From assembly GCF_900110875.1 (NCBI RefSeq), contig NZ_FOFM01000010.1:1-64000 (forward strand): a stretch of DNA of 64,000 nt. Direction: 5' to 3'. Positions 53,402 through 61,660 of the stretch are shown one piece after another. Both the position numbers and the translations under genes were made by a program. The first letter of the stretch is position 1. Every line of letters starts with the position of its first letter. The notes below the pieces were generated by a model that had not been told where the DNA came from, made no database searches, and saw only the letters and a list, made by a program, of their open reading frames with translations. This DNA comes from Pseudovibrio axinellae. GTDB taxonomy: Bacteria; Pseudomonadota; Alphaproteobacteria; Rhizobiales; Stappiaceae.

Positions 53402-56400
53402 TTAAATTGCAGTCGCACGCAGCTCAGCCAACATGGGACGCACTGCAGGTGCTCCAGTCAGCTCAATCTCAATCGCACTCGTGGAACCCACGGCCCGATC
53501 AAGCTCATAAGTCACGTCTTCCCAGCCACCAATTTGCAAAATTTCCGCTGATTTCTTGGGAACATCAACAAAGCTTCCATCTGCCTGCCTCAGGCGTACG
53601 GAAACAGCAGACCCACTAGGCACATACTGTTTCAATCGTACAGGAAACCGCAGAGCGCCATCCGTATCAAATGCACGGCTTACGTAATTGGCAGCTTCAG
53701 CCATCGAGCCTTCACGTACCTGTATGCCTGGGAACAGGCGCGGACTGGCGTAGGCCGTGCCTTTCAAAATCGCTGCAACTGAAATATCCTCTGTGATCCA
53801 ATTATCAAATTGATAGTTTTCAAAGGGTTGCAAAAGAATTTTCTCGCTGTTCGCACGGGTGATCTCAAACAATACTGAACAGCCTGTATCTGGCAGGTCA
53901 CAGGTGGCAGCCACTTGTAAGTCCGAGCAGCGATCCAACGAAACACTACCCAGCTCAACGCGTGCTGTATCCAGCGTGAAAAGCGCCGCCCCCACCTTGA
54001 AAGTTAAGTCAGAACTATGGATCGGGACCCAGGTTGAATTGTTCGAGCTCTCAAGTTCAACGCCATTTGTGTACGGTTGTGCAGTTAATTTCCGCTTATT
54101 GATCTCATCGTACCCACCCAGTTCCGCCGCCGATATTGAATGCTCAGGGTCCGGTGTTTGTGCGATCAATGCCCATTGCCGGGTATTGCTCAAGTAGGGC
54201 AAACTTTCAAAAAAGCATTCATGCGGTGCGCCGATTGTCACTGTGTTCATGTCAATCAGTGTGCGGGCAACGCTTACATGTGTTGGGTAGCCGGACTCGT
54301 CCAGCTCACGGATTTCAACAAGTACCGGCACATCGGGATCGCCAAGATGGCAGAACCACAAGGTTGCGCTGGCGCAGTGCCGCGAATGAAACGGCCAGCT
54401 AAATGTTTGCCCGCGAGGGTCAACATCGCCATCGCTGCCATCGCGATCATTATTGTTGCTTGGTGTCGGCGGCGGTGCTGGGGTTGGGTCCGGTTCTGGC
54501 ACAGGTACAGGCACCGGCACCTCTGTAATCACTTCCCGGATAATCACTTCAGGCGGTGGCAGCTGCAGCACTGTGGTTGTAATCTGTTGCATGGTCCGTG
54601 TAGTGATCATGCCCTGTCCAACGTGCTGTCCATAAGCGCGAGAGCCACCCTCACCATAAGCCTCGATCAGCTTGGTCCCGGCTGCAAAGGTGTTGCTGGG
54701 AATATCAAGATTGAATGAGATCTTCCCCTCATTATCCCCGATCAGATCATCCGAAGGGGTCATATCTACTTCATCAAAAAATACCTTCTCCAGCTTTTCA
54801 CCATCGCCAAACCCCTCAAGATCAATCACGAGAGATTTTGCGCGGATAAACTCAGCAGGTTCTTCCGCTTCACCAACCACACTGTTTTCAACCACAGTGC
54901 CAGGTTCATCTCCATAAACCCGATGAGATACAGCTGACAGCCATGTCTCATCAATATCAGTCCAGTAATCAACAGCTGGTATTACCGTCATTTTTGCAGG
55001 AAACGGGGTGTGGTTGGCAAAGCGGTTGATCAACTTGCAGGTCGTCTGTGTGGTCTGCTCAACCACCTGTTCCACCTCATATGGCAGCATTTCAATAGCA
55101 CCGTGAGCAAGCTCATGGACGGTCACCGTAAGGGGCGCTCGCAGTAACCCTTCACGGGTCGCTGCATTTTGAGAGATGCCTGCGTCACGCCAGCGGTCAT
55201 CGACGAATGAGTCAACAAACATGCCCTTTTTTGCAACAGGTTCCTTGTCATGAATATCCAGTTGCAATCGATTGAGCGCGACCAAATCGAGCGCCTGCAC
55301 CAAGCGATAATACATTGCTGCAATTGCATCGAACGTAAAGTTATGTGTGCCGTTGTTGATGACAGCCGGAACGCCATCAAATGAATTATGCACTTCCGCA
55401 AGCTTTAGCAGATGTTGCGGTGCAGCTGGGACCACAGGGCGGACATGCGGTAATCCGTGCACGTACTGGGGCACCCCATTTTGATCAAGGCAAACCAGAT
55501 CAATCCGAGGTAAACGTTTTTTGTAGGTGATCTGCACATCACCGCCGTCCTGACCGGCAGGCAGGCGCAACCGATAAAGCTCAGTATCAAGCGGCTGAAC
55601 AGCTTCAAAATAACGATAGGAAACAGTCATACTCGAACCGGAAGAGGGTTCATCGCCACTCAAAGACCAGTCAATCTGATCGGCTGTCAGTTGCCAGCTC
55701 TGCCCTTCTTGATAGCTTGTAGATCCTACCTTGACAGAAAGAATTTCCCGCACACTGTCAAATGCAAGGGCATCGCGACCACCAGCCACGCCTTTGGTGA
55801 CTGCCTCGGTGTGCTCACGCTCAATCAAGGTCTGTACAACACTGTCAATTGGACCTTGCCGGATATCGACCCAAAAGTCAGAGCTGCCCTCAACACTGTG
55901 AAATTCAGCATCAATCTGGGCAGTCGCCCATCCTTCTTCCGCCAAAAGACGCAGCGCCCCTTCGCGTTGGCGCTTAAAGCCGTTAATGTTGGCAATGCCG
56001 CCCGCAATTGAAAACGCCTGTGCTATGCCGTCTATCCCTAGCGCGGTTACCTGGCAGCCCTCAACAATATAGTGGCCTCTAGCCTGCACATCATAAAGGC
56101 TGATCGCCTGCATCGTGGTAGAAAGCTCAGTTGGTGATGAGGTATCCAACAACACGCCACCAATGACGCGGTGGACAGGGTAGAATATCCCCTCGCCGCC
56201 ATCATCAGGCAGCGCCCAGACAAGGCTCTTTTCTTCGCGGCAAGCCCCACCCTCACCTTCAGCTTCAGTTCCCGGTGCCAGCCCTACCAGCGTTGGATCG
56301 TCTTCAGGGCCAGTGTTTTTTGACATCAACCGAACACCTACATCCAGCGTGCCGGAAAACTCTACACCCTCAAAAAGTGCAGCCACTACAGGGCGCACGT

Positions 56401-56662
56401 CACCATCAATATAAATTTCACCTTCCTGCAGCTGCAGGGTCCCTGCGCCCACATTCACTTGCAGACCAGCCCCAGAAACCCGATCCCCATCACGGGAGGA
56501 TAAAGAGCCAGCCCGAGCTGCCTGCCTTGCTGCAATAGCCTGCATTTCATTGAGCTCAGCACCTTGCAAAAACTGCCCTTCCCGGAAAATCAGCGAGGAG
56601 TCATTGGGACGAGCGGACGAGCGGTCATAGGCACCCGGTACAAGCGGATGTTCAAAAGCCAT
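53402..56662 (-). CDS. large DUF4815 phage structural protein
   Basis: 1086 residues. The N-terminus AYDRSSARPNDSSLIFREGQFLQGAELNEMQ matches the DUF4815 family of phage tail/baseplate proteins (only short pieces quoted). About residues 705-745 form a proline/acidic hinge (PVPVPVPEPDPTPAPPP then DRDGSDGD) that separates two large beta-rich parts. It sits between the gpI-like gene and the tail fibre gene where P2 has gpH, so it may connect fibre to baseplate. Its C-terminal beta domains suggest a surface-exposed role. Start ATG with 15 bases from the gpI stop. Confidence 0.78.
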   Translation of the reverse strand: MAFEHPLVPGAYDRSSARPNDSSLIFREGQFLQGAELNEMQAIAARQAARAGSLSSRDGDRVSGAGLQVNVGAGTLQLQEGEIYIDGDVRPVVAALFEGVEFSGTLDVGVRLMSKNTGPEDDPTLVGLAPGTEAEGEGGACREEKSLVWALPDDGGEGIFYPVHRVIGGVLLDTSSPTELSTTMQAISLYDVQARGHYIVEGCQVTALGIDGIAQAFSIAGGIANINGFKRQREGALRLLAEEGWATAQIDAEFHSVEGSSDFWVDIRQGPIDSVVQTLIEREHTEAVTKGVAGGRDALAFDSVREILSVKVGSTSYQEGQSWQLTADQIDWSLSGDEPSSGSSMTVSYRYFEAVQPLDTELYRLRLPAGQDGGDVQITYKKRLPRIDLVCLDQNGVPQYVHGLPHVRPVVPAAPQHLLKLAEVHNSFDGVPAVINNGTHNFTFDAIAAMYYRLVQALDLVALNRLQLDIHDKEPVAKKGMFVDSFVDDRWRDAGISQNAATREGLLRAPLTVTVHELAHGAIEMLPYEVEQVVEQTTQTTCKLINRFANHTPFPAKMTVIPAVDYWTDIDETWLSAVSHRVYGDEPGTVVENSVVGEAEEPAEFIRAKSLVIDLEGFGDGEKLEKVFFDEVDMTPSDDLIGDNEGKISFNLDIPSNTFAAGTKLIEAYGEGGSRAYGQHVGQGMITTRTMQQITTTVLQLPPPEVIIREVITEVPVPVPVPEPDPTPAPPPTPSNNNDRDGSDGDVDPRGQTFSWPFHSRHCASATLWFCHLGDPDVPVLVEIRELDESGYPTHVSVARTLIDMNTVTIGAPHECFFESLPYLSNTRQWALIAQTPDPEHSISAAELGGYDEINKRKLTAQPYTNGVELESSNNSTWVPIHSSDLTFKVGAALFTLDTARVELGSVSLDRCSDLQVAATCDLPDTGCSVLFEITRANSEKILLQPFENYQFDNWITEDISVAAILKGTAYASPRLFPGIQVREGSMAEAANYVSRAFDTDGALRFPVRLKQYVPSGSAVSVRLRQADGSFVDVPKKSAEILQIGGWEDVTYELDRAVGSTSAIEIELTGAPAVRPMLAELRATAI

Positions 56663-56677
56663 GGGGCAATCCTTATT

Positions 56678-57787
56678 TTATGAAAAGCTGAGCAAAAGCT
56701 TGATGCGCTCGCGGCGTGTATGTTGAAACTCAAAGGCCAACGGCTGGTGAAGCACAGGAGCAATCGGCGTGACGATCTGGTCAGGGAGCAGCCAGCTTTG
56801 CGCCTGAGGCAAACCCACGACTGGCTTTGCTCCCATCAAAAGCGCTATTGAGTGGAGCTCCTCACCAGCTCCGTTTCCAAACCCGGTCAAGGCCTCAATG
56901 AAAACCCGTTGTCCAGCAGGGTCAGGCCCGACCTTTTCACCATTAATTTGATATGTTGTGGTTTCCGATGAAACCTGCTGTGTGATTTTAAACCGCCGAG
57001 CACCAATCAGTGACCCGTCTTCCCGGTAAAAGCCCAGATACCCACCAAGGCGGACAAACTCGCCCGCCATAAATCGTTGTGCCGTCCCTGCGCCTAAATC
57101 TTCCCAGGGAACATCAACGCCTTCCCATGGCACGGTTAGGTCATCCCAGCTCAACCCGTCTCCGCCATCAATGTGGATACCAAGAGCCTGCTGAGTTGCT
57201 TTATCAAGTGCCAACGCGATTTCGTGATACTGCCCAAAGCTCCACTTGGTTTGATCTTCGCCAACCCGAACGCCGGAATGCGCAGATAAAATTGTAGACC
57301 CGAGTTTTGAATAAGAGAGTTCCAGCGCTCTGATATCGTAACCACGGAAAACGCGAGCAACTTTAGTCCTTCGGGAAACAGACAACCGGGCAACCCCGGC
57401 AACACGAGGCAGATCAGCCTCAGTTATTGGCAGCCTATCAAGAGCCAGTTGGTCCCAGTGCCACTTGCGCCGCCTGCTTGGAGCAACTTCAAGCGTTCCG
57501 CCGTACCCGATAAACCCAAGACCTTTGTAAACAGCCGCCTCAAACCCGCGAATACGCAGCCATTCCAACCCGTCATCATATAGCTCATAAACGTTGTCAA
57601 CGTATGGGCTTAGCATCCCCAAGCCGGTTTCTTCTATCAGGTGCGGCATGATACGCGGTTGTGGGTTTGCCCACTTCATGCCCATGTTTTCAATATGTGG
57701 TCGTAATTGTTCAACTTCACTTTGTAAGTTTTTGCCAACTAAGCGGACCCATAGCTCTGCCGACTGCGGCGTCAATCCAGAACTCAT
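56678..57787 (-). CDS. phage tail protein I (P2 gpI-like), extended
   Basis: 369 residues, about twice the usual gpI length. Position directly after gpJ (ATGA overlap) and the N-terminal LIEETGLGMLSPYVDN...LRIRGFEAAVYKGLGFIGYGG support the gpI family. The C-terminal ~150 residues are not recognised and end in a compact beta pattern. gpI is part of the baseplate wedge that fixes tail fibres. Confidence 0.65.
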   Translation of the reverse strand: MSSGLTPQSAELWVRLVGKNLQSEVEQLRPHIENMGMKWANPQPRIMPHLIEETGLGMLSPYVDNVYELYDDGLEWLRIRGFEAAVYKGLGFIGYGGTLEVAPSRRRKWHWDQLALDRLPITEADLPRVAGVARLSVSRRTKVARVFRGYDIRALELSYSKLGSTILSAHSGVRVGEDQTKWSFGQYHEIALALDKATQQALGIHIDGGDGLSWDDLTVPWEGVDVPWEDLGAGTAQRFMAGEFVRLGGYLGFYREDGSLIGARRFKITQQVSSETTTYQINGEKVGPDPAGQRVFIEALTGFGNGAGEELHSIALLMGAKPVVGLPQAQSWLLPDQIVTPIAPVLHQPLAFEFQHTRRERIKLLLSFS

Positions 57788-58644
57788 CGCCCACGGCCCA
57801 TTGATGTTATGCTGATTGACCCGAGCGCAATTGCCTCATTTGGATCTGCAATCACATCAGCAAAAGGTGCCTCAACAATCACATTGTTAATCCCGTCACG
57901 CATCGCAGTGCTGACCAACCAGGCCCGTGTAAGGTCTAGCCCAAGACGATCTTCAACCTCCCATGCAGCTCTCAGTTTCTCTTCCAACTCGATAGGCGCA
58001 GTGTCTCTGGCGTACTCCTCAAGCTGCACAATGAGTGCAACGTCAACAATCTTAGTCACAGCAGATACGACATTGAAGCGGTCAGAGGTCACTCTATTAT
58101 CTGGTAAAATCAGGTGGGAATACACCGCCACCAAAAGCTCAGGCCCCGCAATGCCTCCAGGTACTGTTGACAGAACTCCGACGTTTAGCGTTGGATCAAT
58201 ACCATCATCCCAGATTGCAACATCCATCACATCAATATGCGCATCCATCGCAAGCGCTTTGTAGCGCTCCTCTGGCCCGCCACCAGAGCGTCCGGCAATA
58301 TGAAGAAGGAGCCGTTCACGAAAGCGAGTATCTTCTTCGCCCGTCATGCGAGCAACACCGTAAAAGTCAGCTAACTTATCCAATGGGACGCCTTGTGAAT
58401 ACATCACAAAATGAGAAACCCATTCGTCATTTATATGGTGCCGGGTATTGATGAGTTCCGTTGCAAAAGTCTCAAGTACTCGCCTTAGCGGGTCGGCCTG
58501 AATATTCAACGTTGTGTAAGAGACGTCATGAGCGCTGAAATCAGTCATAACATTTTGTATCAATCGATCCGCGATTGTCTCAAAGGAAGTGTCGGTTATC
58601 AGCTCTGGAGGAAGAAGAGTATTATCGCTCATGACAGGTTCCAT
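57784..58644 (-). CDS. baseplate assembly protein J (P2 gpJ-like)
   Basis: 286 residues with the baseplate J pattern: LPPELITDTSFETIADRLI near the start, SYTTLNIQADPLRRVLETFA, LDKLADFYGVAR, DTRFRERLL, AVYSHLILPDN. It forms the wedge of the baseplate with gpW and gpI. Two possible starts, ATG 58644 and ATG 58632; neither is clearly better. Ends in an ATGA overlap with gpI. Confidence 0.9.
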   Translation of the reverse strand: MEPVMSDNTLLPPELITDTSFETIADRLIQNVMTDFSAHDVSYTTLNIQADPLRRVLETFATELINTRHHINDEWVSHFVMYSQGVPLDKLADFYGVARMTGEEDTRFRERLLLHIAGRSGGGPEERYKALAMDAHIDVMDVAIWDDGIDPTLNVGVLSTVPGGIAGPELLVAVYSHLILPDNRVTSDRFNVVSAVTKIVDVALIVQLEEYARDTAPIELEEKLRAAWEVEDRLGLDLTRAWLVSTAMRDGINNVIVEAPFADVIADPNEAIALGSISITSMGRGR

Positions 58645-58655
58645 GTCTTAGGCTC

Positions 58656-59057
58656 TTACGCAAGCAAGTCTGGCTTCGAATATGCGACGTCTTTCCGTTC
58701 AGCTCGTTCAAAAGAACCCAAGTGGCCCAAGGGAAAATAGATACCTGATAATATCGTAGTTAACTTCGCAGGAACTGAAGCATCTATCGAAATATTCTCT
58801 AGATGAAATCGTGGCTCTCCATACCAAGTGCCACGAACCAAACGTGGCTGTAATGCAAGTGCGATAGAAAAGTAAAAGTCGACAATCAAATCTTGATGTT
58901 GAGGTTTATCGATAAGCTTAGAGATGTCACAACCCCAGTCTCGACGTTGAGCATATGAACCCAACTCGGCTTTAAGCGTGGTCAATATACAGTCTGTTGT
59001 ATTTTCCCAGCCAGAATTCAATTCCGGCTGGGAAGTGCTAAAACCGAAGCTCGACAT
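58656..59057 (-). CDS. baseplate assembly protein W (P2 gpW/T4 gp25-like)
   Basis: 133 residues with QRRDWGCDISKLIDKPQ and a final conserved-looking ISIDASV segment. The T4 gp25/P2 gpW fold stabilises the baseplate and nucleates the sheath. Sits 11 bases before gpJ and after the small hypothetical gene. Confidence 0.82.
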   Translation of the reverse strand: MSSFGFSTSQPELNSGWENTTDCILTTLKAELGSYAQRRDWGCDISKLIDKPQHQDLIVDFYFSIALALQPRLVRGTWYGEPRFHLENISIDASVPAKLTTILSGIYFPLGHLGSFERAERKDVAYSKPDLLA

Positions 59058-59257
59058 TATTTGTCCACGTCTGTTTTATCTTTAGACACACTCTGGCGCA
59101 CCGAACTGTTTTTCTTTGCAGCAGGTTCTTTTTCTTCTACCAAATTGCCAGCTCTGCGATCAGCATCAGTGGCGAAAGGTGTACTGGTGATAACTTCATC
59201 TTTCTTACGCAAAGTACCATCAAACCAGAATGGCTTAAGGCAACGATATTTTTTCAT
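59057..59257 (-). CDS. small phage protein of unknown function
   Basis: 66 residues: a basic aromatic N-terminus (MKKYRCLKPFWFDGTLRK) and a lysine-rich, likely disordered C-terminus. Ends in a one-base overlap with gpW. Not recognised. Its layout, a short beta-like start and charged tail, is similar to the 70-residue protein at 60978, but no sequence match is clear. Confidence 0.6.
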   Translation of the reverse strand: MKKYRCLKPFWFDGTLRKKDEVITSTPFATDADRRAGNLVEEKEPAAKKNSSVRQSVSKDKTDVDK

Positions 59258-59271
59258 GTTTTTCTCCTAAA

Positions 59272-59793
59272 TTATGCTGGCGGGCCGGTGTTTTGGTTGC
59301 CCGGTTCAATGCCCTGATGCTGATGATCATGACCAACGTTCTTATCGTTATGCGTGAGACTTTCGCCATTAACTTTCACGTCCCCGACAAGCCTGATTGT
59401 CGATGCCGAGATGATCATTTCTTCATCGGACATTTTCATGCTTGTATCGCCTACTCCTTTAAACCACTGTCCGAGTTGGTCATGCGGTTGCAGAAACTCA
59501 TCAGTGTATCCACCAGGCAAAACAAGGCCTCGCCCCGGTTCTCCTGTGGGATTAAGAACCAGAACCCTTTCTCCTTTTGAAAGAGGAGCCCACTCAGTAA
59601 TGGCGCCTGCGCGGGTCAACTGAGGGAGGCGGTCACTATCAAGCCCCTGCATTTTGACTTCAACGGTGCCATCCTCATAAGAGGCTGTAACCTTTGCTTC
59701 GCGCATGAAATTGTTCTGCGCACGCAAGAGGTGGCGTGTCAGATTCTCAAGGCGCTCCAACCGAAGCAGGAGCTCATCGATAAAGTTGGGCAT
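59272..59793 (-). CDS. baseplate assembly protein V (P2 gpV-like spike)
   Basis: 173 residues. FMREAKVTASYEDGTVEVKM, LTRAGAITEWAPLSKGERVLVLNPTGEPG and GLVLPGGYTDEF are gpV-like OB-fold sequence; the C-terminal STIRLVGDVKVNGESLTHNDKNVGHDHQHQG includes the His-rich end typical of the metal-binding spike tip. The ATG at 59793 starts one base after the previous stop codon, so the longer frame is rejected. gpV pierces the outer membrane. Confidence 0.88.
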   Translation of the reverse strand: MPNFIDELLLRLERLENLTRHLLRAQNNFMREAKVTASYEDGTVEVKMQGLDSDRLPQLTRAGAITEWAPLSKGERVLVLNPTGEPGRGLVLPGGYTDEFLQPHDQLGQWFKGVGDTSMKMSDEEMIISASTIRLVGDVKVNGESLTHNDKNVGHDHQHQGIEPGNQNTGPPA

Positions 59794-59794
59794 G

Positions 59795-60553
59795 TCACGA
59801 GCTGCCGTTTGAAGCGTGGAACACAATTTCAGGGGTAATAGATACCGGGGCATCAGGCTTAGGAATGCCGAGGGCTTCTCGCACCTTATTGGGGTAGTTC
59901 AGGTGCACAGCATGTTGCGTTGACAGAGAGAGTTCTTTGTCAAAAGCGTAGGCTTCAAGAAGGTCCTCAACGTACTCGCCGTACTCGCCCTTACTGCGAA
60001 GTTCTTCCAGAAAAGCGGTAACTTCTTCGCTTGGCTGGCCCACAATTGGGTCACGATCACACAGCACTTCAACCGTGATCTGGCGAGCAGCAACCTTGGA
60101 TCCTCCTTCAACAGTTGCCCCACGGCGACTGATAACATTGTCATAGCTATTGATCAGAGATCTATAGGCATCACAAGCAAGATTATCGCCATGCAGTGCT
60201 CGGAAAATCTGCGCCTCGAACATATCAAGCGAGTACTCAAGCTCAGCGTCTGTGTTGGGGAGGTTCAGGTTAAAGGTTTCGTCCTCATCAACATCAAAAG
60301 CACCTATGAACACCTCGAAGGTGATGGTGATCGTCCGCTTATCTCTCTCGTACCCAAGAGCAGGAGGTCCATTGAAATCATAGTCTGTGTAGACTACGCA
60401 CATTGGATACACGGTATCTTTCTTCTGCGTATGGACTGGCTCAATTTTACTATCAAAGATAAGCCTGCCCGCTATGGTTGGGAGTGGCTCATCCATATAG
60501 TTAGATAGTGCTGATACCACCGCCCACCGCAAGACTATCCGATTGAGGATCAT
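59795..60553 (-). CDS. phage protein of unknown function, possible tail completion factor
   Basis: 252 residues, mixed alpha/beta, with the sequence DKRTITITFEVFIGAFDVDEDE. Not recognised. It lies between the connector-like gene and gpV, a place where tail completion or tail-terminator proteins are common. Overlaps its upstream neighbour by ATGA. No signal peptide or membrane span. Confidence 0.6.
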   Translation of the reverse strand: MILNRIVLRWAVVSALSNYMDEPLPTIAGRLIFDSKIEPVHTQKKDTVYPMCVVYTDYDFNGPPALGYERDKRTITITFEVFIGAFDVDEDETFNLNLPNTDAELEYSLDMFEAQIFRALHGDNLACDAYRSLINSYDNVISRRGATVEGGSKVAARQITVEVLCDRDPIVGQPSEEVTAFLEELRSKGEYGEYVEDLLEAYAFDKELSLSTQHAVHLNYPNKVREALGIPKPDAPVSITPEIVFHASNGSS

Positions 60554-60972
60554 CGTGTGACCTCCAACACGCGAAGCCGCATTTCAATGCGCTCCATACC
60601 GTCTGGTTGAACATCTAAAATCTTGAATTTTGGGAATTCAGGTTTGGAGGTGATTTCGAAAATATCACCCTGCTCTGGATGAGTTTCCAAGTTCTCAAAG
60701 TAGTGAGCTGCAACCGAGGCAAAGGGAGCGCTACCGATTGAGATCGCTCTGAAATCGTTAGCTTCCCTGTAGGTCTTACGTACGCCCAATTGCATGCCAA
60801 ATTCTTTTGCTGCGTAAATAAAGGGGCAGCGCCCCACAACGACCGCTCTGTTGGGGTCAGGCTTGGCGCGACTGTTAGTGGTTTCATCAGACATAGGAGT
60901 GATTTTGAACTCATAATCTCCCATGACATCATCAATGGTGTCAGAAGCCATATGCACCAAGTCCTGAAACAT
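60550..60972 (-). CDS. small phage head-tail connector-like protein
   Basis: 140 residues with GDIFEITSKPEFPKFKILDVQPDGMERIEMRLRVLEVTR (short pieces: GDIFEITS, FKILDVQPDG) near the C-terminus, a pattern seen in lambda FII-type head-tail joining proteins. Family call is tentative. It follows the small 70-residue gene by five bases and overlaps the next by four bases. Confidence 0.5.
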   Translation of the reverse strand: MFQDLVHMASDTIDDVMGDYEFKITPMSDETTNSRAKPDPNRAVVVGRCPFIYAAKEFGMQLGVRKTYREANDFRAISIGSAPFASVAAHYFENLETHPEQGDIFEITSKPEFPKFKILDVQPDGMERIEMRLRVLEVTR

Positions 60973-60977
60973 CCCTC

Positions 60978-61190
60978 TTATCCCTTGGAAGTGGTCTTGC
61001 GGGGAGTGCCTCGTTTCGCAGGTGCTTTTTGGGCGTCCTGTTCAAGCGGCTCACCATCTTCATCCACTTCAATCAATAGCCCTGCTTTCACGTAGCCCTT
61101 CGCACCTTCTTCAGTTAGGCGCAGAGCAGTGTCTACAGCAAAGGGTTTGCCCTCAATTATCGTTCTGCCAGTGGTCTTGTAGTTTTTCAT
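60978..61190 (-). CDS. small phage protein of unknown function
   Basis: 70 residues. The N-terminus (TTGRTIIEGKPFAVDTALRLTEEGAKGYVKAG) looks like a compact folded unit; the rest is Lys/Pro rich and disordered. Located after the cement protein gene, in the connector region of the operon. Function unknown. Confidence 0.55.
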   Translation of the reverse strand: MKNYKTTGRTIIEGKPFAVDTALRLTEEGAKGYVKAGLLIEVDEDGEPLEQDAQKAPAKRGTPRKTTSKG

Positions 61191-61249
61191 CGTGGGCTCC
61201 GCAATGTGGGTGCGCTATGATCAGCGCACCCAATTGATAAGGTCAGCAC

Positions 61250-61588
61250 TTAGAAGCTGCGCAGCAGCATGATCCGCCCGATTGTGGCATCAACTGAAGC
61301 AGGCTGTTCTGCAACGCCCGCATAAGTGTTGTCGGTCGCGGTCGTGGTCATGGTGTCAGTATCTTCGTCGTAGTAGAGCTTTACGCCCTGCTCCCAGACT
61401 TGAGCACCTGTTTTGCCGTACTCGTAGACACCTCCGGTGGTGTCCAGTTCGTACTCATCGCCTTCTTCAGCGCTGGTTTGAGAAATTCCAGACATTGCGC
61501 CGACCGCGTAGAATTTGCCCGATTGGGCGCCACCGGTTCCAGCAACCACCGTCACGCGTTCACCGGATTTGATATAGTTCTGAGCCAT
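61250..61588 (-). CDS. DUF2190 capsid cement/decoration protein
   Basis: 112 residues rich in Gly and Thr with the DUF2190 pattern: NYIKSGERVTVVAGTGGAQSGKFYAVGA and VWEQGVKLYYDEDTDTMTTTATDN, then TYAGVAEQPA. Proteins of this family decorate and stabilise capsids of lambda-like and Mu-like phages. ATG 61588 follows AGGA by six bases; a GTG just before it is disregarded. Located between capsid and connector genes, after an intrinsic terminator. Confidence 0.82.
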   Translation of the reverse strand: MAQNYIKSGERVTVVAGTGGAQSGKFYAVGAMSGISQTSAEEGDEYELDTTGGVYEYGKTGAQVWEQGVKLYYDEDTDTMTTTATDNTYAGVAEQPASVDATIGRIMLLRSF

Positions 61589-61611
61589 CACTCTTCCTCA
61601 GAGTTTGGACA

Positions 61612-61634
61612 TAAAAAAACCGGCTAGAGCCGGT
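61612..61634 (-). terminator. intrinsic terminator after the major capsid gene
   Basis: Minus strand ACCGGC-TCTA-GCCGGT followed by six T, 26 bases after the capsid stop codon. Confidence 0.8.
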
Positions 61635-61660
61635 CGTTCATGTGCTGGTTTAAGTAAGGG

